Assembly (NCBI GenBank): GCA_007118195.1
Contig: SKSA01000200.1
Coordinates: 1 to 9,714, forward strand
Direction: 5' to 3'
Length of the DNA: 9,714 nucleotides
From: Anaerobacillus sp.
Lineage (GTDB): Bacteria > Bacillota > Bacilli > Bacillales > Anaerobacillaceae
Shown: in pieces, positions 5,021-9,714 of the stretch
Layout: each line of letters opens with the position of its first letter
Position numbering within the stretch: the stretch's first letter is position 1
The notes under the pieces: generated by a model
What the model was told of the DNA's origin: nothing
The model's database searches: none
Seen by the model: the letters and a program-made list of their open reading frames with translations, nothing else
Position numbers and translations under genes: made by a program

Positions 5021-5215
5021 TTATCCTAAAATTAAACGAACTAGACTAGAGATTCCCATGTCAACAACCGCAAAGTAAATCGCAATAAAGATAACTGTTG
5101 CAACAACCACTCCTGTATATCTAGTTAATTCTTTACGAGTAGGCCAAGATACCCTTTTTAACTCCCTTACTACATCTCGTAAAAACTCACTCGTTCTCTT
5201 AACTGCTCCAGCCAT
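5021..5215 (-). CDS. secE: Preprotein translocase subunit SecE
   Basis: Small essential membrane subunit that clamps SecY in the SecYEG protein-export channel. The 64-residue product has the short single-span form usual in Gram-positives: an amphipathic N-terminal helix (about 5-30) with the conserved RELKRVSWPTRKELTR at 17-32, and one transmembrane helix at about 34-53 (GVVVATVIFIAIYFAVV). The start is the ATG at 5215, because GGAGG (5228-5224) lies 8 nt upstream. A GTG at 5224 three codons earlier overlaps that site and cannot use it. Its stop lies 32 nt before the nusG start. Upstream, a terminator-like hairpin separates it from rpmG. Confidence 0.97.
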   Translation of the reverse strand: MAGAVKRTSEFLRDVVRELKRVSWPTRKELTRYTGVVVATVIFIAIYFAVVDMGISSLVRLILG

Positions 5216-5307
5216 TAAAGCCACCTCCGCCCTTTAGATAGATGCTACTTTTGAAGCGAACTATTTATACCTTTTAAAAGATCAAACCATGCTAACGGTT
5301 AAAGTAT

Positions 5308-5348
5308 AAGAAAAACTAAGGCTTCGCTATCATTTTTGGCGATAAGCC
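5308..5348 (-). terminator. Terminator-like hairpin between rpmG and secE
   Basis: In the minus-strand RNA GGCUU (5348-5344) pairs with AAGCC (5324-5320), and CGC (5341-5339) with GCG (5327-5325), with a two-base bulge and an 11-nt loop. It is followed by UUAGUUUUUCUU (5319-5308). It is imperfect, so probably a partial terminator that sets secE-nusG below rpmG. No good promoter is evident between it and secE; only isolated -10-like TATAAA (5261-5256) and TATACT sequences without fitting -35 boxes. Confidence 0.5.
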
Positions 5349-5391
5349 AAGTTTATCTAATCGTTTGTTATTATAGCTTGTACCAAAGAAT

Positions 5392-5541
5392 TTATTTCGT
5401 TTCAAGATGCAGGGTATGCTCATTACACACTTTACAAAACTTTTTCGTTTCGATCCGTTCTTCATTTTCACACTTTTTCTTCTCAGTTGTATAGTTGCGA
5501 GATTTACATGTGCTACATGCAAGAACTATTTTCTTTCGCAT
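5392..5541 (-). CDS. rpmG: 50S ribosomal protein L33 (zinc-ribbon type)
   Basis: Small protein of the large subunit near the E site. The minus strand from ATG 5541 encodes 49 residues beginning [19 protein letters not shown] and ending [10 protein letters not shown], which is the family size and pattern. Cys9-x2-Cys12 and Cys36-x2-Cys39 form the zinc ribbon of the zinc-binding (C+) form; Bacillus species also carry zinc-free paralogues used under zinc limitation. The ribosome binding site is AGGGG in AGATAGGGGTAG, about 9-10 nt upstream. The gene is short and a longer reading exists in another frame over the same bases (5316-5522), which must not be mistaken for it. Position before secE-nusG matches rpmGB in B. 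subtilis. It has its own promoter at 5590-5618. Confidence 0.95.
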   Translation of the reverse strand: MRKKIVLACSTCKSRNYTTEKKKCENEERIETKKFCKVCNEHTLHLETK

Positions 5542-5589
5542 AGTTAAACTACCCCTATCTTGCAAATGATAATATTCACATACTAAATA

Positions 5590-5618
5590 ACCATATCATA
5601 GGGCTATGACAGTGTCAA
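5590..5618 (-). promoter_or_regulatory. SigA-type promoter for rpmG-secE-nusG
   Basis: Perfect -35 TTGACA (5618-5613) and -10 TATGGT (5595-5590) on the minus strand, 17-bp spacing, with TGA before the -10 (extended -10). The start would be about 40 nt before the rpmG ATG. It separates this unit from sigH. Confidence 0.8.
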
Positions 5619-5666
5619 TATACTGTACAAGTGTATCCATAATTACCCATTTCAAAACCTTTTTAG

Positions 5667-5910
5667 TTTTGAATTTTGAGTGTTGAGTGTTGAGTTCCAG
5701 TTTTGAATTTTGAATTTTGAGTTATTGAATGTTCTGCTCCGTAGTAAGCACCCCTATCTCATTTGAGAGTGATTTTAAATCAATAGAGCTCCAACTTATT
5801 TATTAAGTAAAACCTCGAAGCTTTTACTTTCAACAACTCAAAACTCAACACTCTTAATTCATAACTCATAACTCAAAACTCTTCATTCAAAACTCTTTAA
5901 ACACTCAAAA
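5667..5910. repeat. Inverted arrays of 7-bp repeats between sigH and rpmG
   Basis: The left arm has seven heptamers of the form TTTTGAR or TGTTGAG: four at 5667-5694, then a 6-bp interruption, then three at 5701-5721. The right arm has nine consecutive heptamers at 5837-5899 plus one at 5904-5910. These read CTCAAAA, CTCAACA, CTCATAA, TTCAAAA and similar, the complement of the left units. Between the arms (5722-5836) are smaller palindromes: TCTC/GAGA (5757-5768), TGATTT/AAATCA (5770-5782) and an 8-bp stem AAGTAAAA/TTTTACTT (5805-5829). The whole could fold into a long imperfect stem. There is no coding potential. It fills the gap between the sigH terminator and the rpmG promoter. Confidence 0.75.
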
Positions 5911-5913
5911 CTT

Positions 5914-5938
5914 AAAAAACAGGGTTACCCCTGTTTTT
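5914..5938 (-). terminator. Intrinsic terminator overlapping the sigH stop
   Basis: A 10-bp perfect stem AAAAACAGGG/CCCTGTTTTT (arms 5929-5938 and 5915-5924) with a 4-nt loop; the minus-strand RNA ends in six U (5919-5914). The stem's first bases are part of the sigH stop codon at 5939-5937. It should separate sigH from the rpmG unit. Confidence 0.9.
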
Positions 5939-6590
5939 AAAGACTTACACCTTTTAATTCTACATAACGTTCTAGCTTTCGCTTGACTCTTTGTAGGGCA
6001 TTGTCAATTGACTTTACATGTCTATTTAAGTCAATGGAAATTTCTTGATATGACCTGCCGTCTAAATAGAGCATTAACACTTTTCGCTCAAGGTCGCTTA
6101 ATATTTCTCCCATTTTTAATTCAATATCATCAAACTCCTCTTGATTAATAAGAAGTTCTTCAGGGTCAGTAACACGATTCCCAGAAATAACATCGAGGAG
6201 TGTACGGTCACTTTCTTCATCATAAATGGGTCTGTCTAACGAAACATAAGAGTTTAAAGGAATATGCTTTTGCCTAGTTGCAGTTTTTATTGCAGTAATA
6301 ATCTGTCTTGTAATACACAGTTCGGCAAATGCCTTAAACGATGATAGCTTGTCCCCTTTAAAATCGCGAATTGCCTTGTAGAGGCCAATCATTCCTTCTT
6401 GAACAATATCTTCATGGTCTGCACCAATTAAAAAATACGATCTAGCTTTCGCTCTAACAAAGTTCTTATATTTATTAATAAGATACTCTAGAGCTCCACT
6501 ATCTCCCTCGCGGACATATTCAACTAAATATTCATCTTCCATTTGTTCAAAATCAGCATTTGTGATTTCCTTGAGGTCTATGCTCACCAT
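5937..6590 (-). CDS. sigH: RNA polymerase sigma-H factor (Spo0H)
   Basis: Alternative sigma factor for the transition to stationary phase; in Bacillus it drives early sporulation (spo0A, spo0F, spoIIA, ftsZ) and competence genes. The 217-residue product has sigma region 2 at about 40-110 (NFVRAKARSYFLIGADHEDIVQEG, then the -10-binding helix FAELCITRQIITAIKTATRQKH) and region 4 at about 163-210 (LSDLERKVLMLYLDGRSYQEI, then NRHVKSIDNALQRVKRKL, the -35-binding helix-turn-helix). Length agrees with B. subtilis SigH (218). GGAGGG (6599-6594) lies 4-5 nt before ATG 6590 and 7 nt before an adjacent GTG at 6587, so the true start could be either. A frame extension up to TTG 6668 is rejected. It has its own strong promoter, a long leader, and a terminator at its stop. 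Confidence 0.98.
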   Translation of the reverse strand: MVSIDLKEITNADFEQMEDEYLVEYVREGDSGALEYLINKYKNFVRAKARSYFLIGADHEDIVQEGMIGLYKAIRDFKGDKLSSFKAFAELCITRQIITAIKTATRQKHIPLNSYVSLDRPIYDEESDRTLLDVISGNRVTDPEELLINQEEFDDIELKMGEILSDLERKVLMLYLDGRSYQEISIDLNRHVKSIDNALQRVKRKLERYVELKGVSL

Positions 6591-6718
6591 AATCCCTCCG
6601 CCTTTGATGAATTGTGTTACGTTTAAAAAGGGGATCATTAACACGAATGTTGCTGCAATGAATTTCAAACACTACGACTGGCACGAACTTCTTCTCATTG
6701 CCGTTAATTTTCTTACAC

Positions 6719-6751
6719 CACTATCAGAGATCTTTAAAAACTTCGATAGTG
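6719..6751 (-). promoter_or_regulatory. Hairpin in the long sigH 5' leader
   Basis: CACTATC (6719-6725) and GATAGTG (6745-6751) form a 7-bp perfect stem around a 19-nt loop. It sits in the roughly 200-nt leader between the sigH promoter and start codon. The following RNA has no U-run, so it is not a terminator. Function unknown; it may affect sigH mRNA stability or translation. Confidence 0.45.
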
Positions 6752-6800
6752 TGACAATATTTACCTTTTTAAACAGAAAGAATTGTCTAAATATAGAAAC

Positions 6801-6830
6801 ATTATATAGCATTCAATTAAGTAGCGTCAA
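6801..6830 (-). promoter_or_regulatory. Strong SigA-type promoter for sigH
   Basis: TTGACG (6830-6825) and a perfect TATAAT (6806-6801) on the minus strand, spaced 18 bp. It starts 4 nt beyond the rae1 stop codon. In B. subtilis sigH is known to be transcribed by SigA RNA polymerase and repressed by AbrB. The AT-rich leader would suit AbrB, but no specific site can be claimed. Confidence 0.85.
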
Positions 6831-6834
6831 CCAC

Positions 6835-7347
6835 TCACATGTCGCCTCGACGCCATTTTTCAAAAATTTCTGCCATTTCGTCAGAAATCGGGATTTTTGT
6901 TGTTTTCTTCTCTTTTTTCGACTTTTTCACCGCACGCTCTATCCCTTGCTCGACTACACCCATCTCTGTTCTTAGTTCTCGCGCAGATTTTCGTAAAGCC
7001 CCATAGCCAAATGTAACAGATTGTTCCACAAAGTCGGAGGTTGCAACGTATACCCGTGTATTAACATTTTTTAACTTTTTCACTAGTCTTTCAATTCGTT
7101 CATCTGCCGTCTCATTTTCTTTAGTGTAAACAATTTCTAGTCGATAATTTTTGTATTTCTTTCCTATCCCAGGTACCATATGAGCATCAAAAATAACAAT
7201 CACTTTCATCCCACTATAAGCTTGATATTCAGCCATTTTTTCAATCAGTTGATCTCTAGCACCTTCTAGGTCAGTCTTCTTCAACTGTTTTAATTCGGGC
7301 CAATCACCAATAATGTTATAGCCATCAACGAGAAGTATATCCCCCAT
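6835..7347 (-). CDS. rae1: Ribosome-associated endoribonuclease Rae1 (YacP, NYN domain)
   Basis: Endoribonuclease that enters the ribosomal A site and cleaves certain mRNAs during translation, as shown for B. subtilis Rae1/YacP. The 170-residue product is a single NYN (PIN-like) domain. Likely metal-binding acidic residues are Asp8 in ILLVDGYNIIG, Asp54 in VIFDAH, Asp82 in TADERIE and Asp105 in VATSDF, the layout expected of PIN-like nucleases. The C-terminal tail has a lysine-rich run (about 138-151). Length matches the family. The ATG directly abuts the rlmB TAA stop, with AGGA 9 nt upstream inside the end of rlmB, which suggests translational coupling. It is the last gene of the cysS-mrnC-rlmB cluster; the sigH promoter begins immediately after its stop. 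No terminator is evident between, so readthrough into sigH is possible. Confidence 0.95.
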   Translation of the reverse strand: MGDILLVDGYNIIGDWPELKQLKKTDLEGARDQLIEKMAEYQAYSGMKVIVIFDAHMVPGIGKKYKNYRLEIVYTKENETADERIERLVKKLKNVNTRVYVATSDFVEQSVTFGYGALRKSARELRTEMGVVEQGIERAVKKSKKEKKTTKIPISDEMAEIFEKWRRGDM

Positions 7348-8097
7348 TTACTTCATTCCTATAGGGTTACGCTTCCTAAGAACCTCATACATCAAAAGAC
7401 TAGCAGCTACAGACGCATTTAAAGAAGTAACCTTTCCTCGCATCGGTACACTAAGTAAAAAATCACACTTTTCTTTGATTAAACGACTTATCCCTTTTCC
7501 TTCACTACCAATAACAAGTCCAATCGGCAAATCAAAACTCGCTTCTCTAAAGTCGGTATCTCCCTTTGCATCAGTTCCCGCAAACCAAAGACCGCGCTTT
7601 TTTAACTCATCCATTGTTCGAGCTAAGTTTGTCACTCGTACAACTGGTACATACTCAATTGCCCCTGTTGATGCTTTGGCAACTGTAGCCGTCAAGCCAA
7701 CCGCACGCCGTTTTGGAATAATGACACCATGTGCCCCTGCAGCATCGGCCGTCCGTAAAATCGAACCTAAATTATGAGGATCTTCAATCTCATCTAATAT
7801 AAGTATAAAAGGATCTTCTCCTTTTTGTTCAGCATTTGTAAACAAATCGTCAATATCCGCGTATTCATATGCAGCTACTGAAGCAACAACCCCTTGGTGA
7901 TTTTGCTTATCCACTAAGGAATCTAGCTTCTTTTTCGGAACAAATTGAAACTGAATTCCATTTTCTTTTGCTAGGTCAATCACTTGATTTACTTGTCCTT
8001 TTTGAGTCCCCTCACCGATCCAAATTTTATTAATCGTATGACCAGAACGGAGCGCTTCTAAAACTGGGTTTTTACCAACGATGAATTCACTACTCAT
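7348..8097 (-). CDS. rlmB: 23S rRNA (guanosine-2'-O-)-methyltransferase RlmB
   Basis: SpoU/TrmH-family enzyme that 2'-O-methylates a guanosine in the peptidyl-transferase P loop of 23S rRNA (Gm2251 in E. coli numbering) using SAM. The 249-residue product has the N-terminal L30e-like RNA-binding domain (about 4-76: [15 protein letters not shown] … [15 protein letters not shown]) and the knotted SPOUT catalytic domain. Motif 1 is [19 protein letters not shown] (101-119, with the catalytic Arg115), motif 2 is [12 protein letters not shown] (193-204), and motif 3 is [17 protein letters not shown] (217-233). The start is ATG 8097, since GGGAG lies 8 nt upstream; a GTG at 8106 overlaps that site. 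It overlaps the mrnC stop by 8 nt, and rae1 follows without a gap. Confidence 0.97.
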   Translation of the reverse strand: MSSEFIVGKNPVLEALRSGHTINKIWIGEGTQKGQVNQVIDLAKENGIQFQFVPKKKLDSLVDKQNHQGVVASVAAYEYADIDDLFTNAEQKGEDPFILILDEIEDPHNLGSILRTADAAGAHGVIIPKRRAVGLTATVAKASTGAIEYVPVVRVTNLARTMDELKKRGLWFAGTDAKGDTDFREASFDLPIGLVIGSEGKGISRLIKEKCDFLLSVPMRGKVTSLNASVAASLLMYEVLRKRNPIGMK

Positions 8098-8515
8098 TTT
8101 TCTCACTCCCTTCTTCTAAAATTTTAAATGTTTGCTCAATGACTTCATCTAGTCTTTCATAATTATTAAGCAAGTATAAGTAACCAATTAATGCTTCAAA
8201 AGCTGTACTTTGTCGATACGTTTGTAAATCGGTGCTTTTGCGGACATTCCCAGGTTTTGCATTTCGACCACGCATCACGACTGCTGTTTCTTCTTCTGTT
8301 AAAAAATCCGAGTTTAGCAGGCAGTTTACGACTACTGCCTGCGCTGTAGCTGATACATATTTGGTTGCTTTTTTATGCAGTTCGTGAGGCCTTACTTTTC
8401 CTGAAGCAATTAGACGATATCGCACATACGTATCTAAAACAGAATCGCCCATGTAAGCTAGCGCTAACGCATTTAATTGTTTTAAATCAATGGTTGGTTT
8501 TGTTAGTTTCATCAT
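8090..8515 (-). CDS. mrnC: Mini-ribonuclease III
   Basis: Double-strand-specific endonuclease made only of an RNase III catalytic domain; in B. subtilis it trims both ends of the 23S rRNA precursor within the 50S particle and needs L3. The 141-residue product has the signature [19 protein letters not shown] (17-35), with catalytic Asp24, and the second acidic site in [14 protein letters not shown] (103-116), with Glu107. No double-stranded-RNA-binding domain follows, as expected. ATG 8515 is taken because GAGGG lies about 10 nt upstream inside the end of cysS; an adjacent ATG at 8512 is possible. Gap to the cysS stop is 5 nt and its own stop overlaps rlmB, so it is co-transcribed and probably translationally coupled with both. 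Confidence 0.97.
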   Translation of the reverse strand: MMKLTKPTIDLKQLNALALAYMGDSVLDTYVRYRLIASGKVRPHELHKKATKYVSATAQAVVVNCLLNSDFLTEEETAVVMRGRNAKPGNVRKSTDLQTYRQSTAFEALIGYLYLLNNYERLDEVIEQTFKILEEGSEKNE

Positions 8516-8520
8516 AGTGG

Positions 8521-9714
8521 CTATTCCCTCTTCCAGCGTACTCCTTGTGGCGTATCTTCTAATATAATGTTCATATCTTTTAGATCGTCTCTAATTTTAT
8601 CCGCTAAGGAAAAATCTTTGTTTTTACGCGCTTCATTTCTTTGTTCAATTAACTTTTCAATTTCTTCATCAAGTAACTCTTTTGGCGCTGATAACTGTAG
8701 TCCAATAACACTGGCTAACTCATCAAAAGTTGCTAAAAACTTCTCTAAAACACTTTTTTGAGTATGATCTTCACGTAAATAAATATTCGCTAATTTGGCC
8801 AAGTCAAAAAGTACAGCAATAGCGTTAGCACTATTAAAGTCATCATCCATTTCACGAATAAAATTTTCTTTTTCAGCATCAATCTTTGTTAACCATTCGT
8901 TTTCATTCTCGCCTAAATTAGCGGTTTCTATTAAGCGGTATTCTAAGTTTTGAATGGCATTTTTCAAACGATCTAAGCCATTTCTCGCACTATTTAAAAG
9001 TTCATCATTGAAGTTAATTGGGCTACGATAATGAGCCATTAGCATAAAGAAGCGAATGATTTCCGGATCATACTTTTTTAGAATGTCATGAACTAAAATA
9101 AAGTTCCCTAACGATTTAGACATTTTTTCATTATCGATATTAATATACCCATTATGCATCCAATAATTGGCCATCGATTTACCTGTCATTGCTTCTGACT
9201 GAGCAATTTCATTTTCATGGTGTGGAAAAGATAGATCTTGTCCGCCTGCATGTATATCAATGGTTTCACCTAAATATTTTTTCACCATTGCCGAGCATTC
9301 AATATGCCACCCCGGCCTCCCTTTTCCCCAAGGACTTTCCCATGAGATTTCCCCAGGCTTTGCAGCTTTCCAAAGCGCAAAATCTAAAGGGTCTAACTTT
9401 TGTTGCTCTACTTCAATTCTTGCCCCTGATTGTAAATCATCGATCGATTGCTGTGAAAGTTTCCCGTAACCTTTAAATTTTCTTGTACTAAAATAAACAT
9501 CGCCGTTCACTTCATAAGCAAACCCCTTATCAACAAGACCATTAATAAATTCAATGATTTCAATCATTGTTTCTGTCACGCGCGGGTGAGCATCTGCCGA
9601 GCGAACTCCTAATGCACCAACATCTTCAAAGTAAGCTTTAATAAATCGTTCAGCAATCGTCGGGACATCCTCCCCTAACTCTTTCGCTGCTTTTATGAGC
9701 TTGTCATCGACATC
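8521..9714 (-). CDS. cysS: Cysteinyl-tRNA synthetase, C-terminal ~397 residues (partial)
   Basis: Class I aminoacyl-tRNA synthetase that charges tRNA-Cys with cysteine using ATP. The frame is open to the right window edge: visible residues begin [20 protein letters not shown], which lies about 68 residues into B. subtilis CysS (466 in full). The N-terminal HIGH motif and the first zinc cysteine are therefore outside the window. Visible are the zinc ligands Cys in GWHIECSAM and His/Glu in [14 protein letters not shown], the KMSKS loop in [11 protein letters not shown] (near visible residue 200), the DALR-type anticodon domain, and the C-terminal end [10 protein letters not shown]. An internal GTG at 9579 is not a start, because the frame continues with family sequence upstream. 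First gene seen of the cysS-mrnC-rlmB-rae1 cluster. Confidence 0.98.
   Translation of the reverse strand, partial: DVDDKLIKAAKELGEDVPTIAERFIKAYFEDVGALGVRSADAHPRVTETMIEIIEFINGLVDKGFAYEVNGDVYFSTRKFKGYGKLSQQSIDDLQSGARIEVEQQKLDPLDFALWKAAKPGEISWESPWGKGRPGWHIECSAMVKKYLGETIDIHAGGQDLSFPHHENEIAQSEAMTGKSMANYWMHNGYINIDNEKMSKSLGNFILVHDILKKYDPEIIRFFMLMAHYRSPINFNDELLNSARNGLDRLKNAIQNLEYRLIETANLGENENEWLTKIDAEKENFIREMDDDFNSANAIAVLFDLAKLANIYLREDHTQKSVLEKFLATFDELASVIGLQLSAPKELLDEEIEKLIEQRNEARKNKDFSLADKIRDDLKDMNIILEDTPQGVRWKRE

Noticed and set aside
5216..5224. secE start at GTG 5224
   Set aside because: It overlaps the GGAGG that serves ATG 5215.
5316..5522. 68-codon open frame on the minus strand
   Set aside because: It is a shadow of rpmG in another frame; no ribosome binding site and no recognisable family.
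5837..5910. CRISPR array
   Set aside because: Units are 7 bp, contiguous and without spacers; there are no cas genes in the window.
6591..6668. In-frame upstream extension of sigH from TTG 6668, hydrophobic-looking
   Set aside because: GGAGGG lies directly before ATG 6590, the extension has no ribosome binding site of its own, and the resulting length would exceed the SigH family; it is leader sequence.
8098..8106. rlmB start at GTG 8106
   Set aside because: It overlaps the GGGAG that serves ATG 8097.

Overview
This window is the conserved cysS–rpoB ribosome/transcription gene block of a low-GC Gram-positive bacterium, read entirely on the minus strand. The order, 5' to 3' along the coding strand (right to left in window coordinates), is cysS – mrnC – rlmB – rae1 (yacP) – sigH – rpmG – secE – nusG – rplK – rplA – rplJ – rplL – ybxB – rpoB. 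This is the Bacillus subtilis arrangement. SigH, the Rae1 (YacP) RNase and Mini-III in this order point to a spore-forming member of the Bacillaceae. The AT-rich sequence, strong GGAGG ribosome binding sites and use of GTG/TTG starts fit this. The dispersed-looking intergenic repeats suggest a Bacillus relative rather than B. subtilis itself, but I cannot name a species.

Layout. The right end (about 6835-9714) is a tight gene cluster for tRNA charging and RNA maturation: cysS (cut by the window edge), Mini-RNase III, the 23S rRNA 2'-O-methyltransferase RlmB and the ribosome-associated RNase Rae1, with overlaps or gaps of only a few bases. A strong SigA-type promoter then starts a ~200-nt leader for sigH, which ends in a terminator overlapping its stop codon. 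A 400-bp gap follows. It holds a striking array of 7-bp units in inverted orientation and then the promoter for rpmG-secE-nusG. Next come rplK-rplA (own promoter, L1-type autoregulatory leader), rplJ-rplL (own promoter and an L10-leader attenuator), a strong terminator, the RsmC-like methyltransferase gene ybxB, and the first 85 codons of rpoB, which starts with TTG.

The products work together in building and running the ribosome and RNA polymerase: the L11/L1 and L10/L12 stalks, L33, rRNA maturation and methylation, the Sec translocon subunit, the elongation factor NusG, RNA polymerase beta, and the stationary-phase sigma factor.

No new protein system is visible; every gene has a well-known orthologue. 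The interest is in the RNA and intergenic structure: two L1-type sites (upstream of rplK and again upstream of rplA), a hairpin that would bring a distant Shine-Dalgarno close to the nusG start, a repeat-rich insertion with a terminator-like hairpin between rplK and rplA, a 112-bp nested inverted repeat between rplL and ybxB, and the heptad array downstream of sigH. All of these were found by eye and none has been tested by search or folding software.
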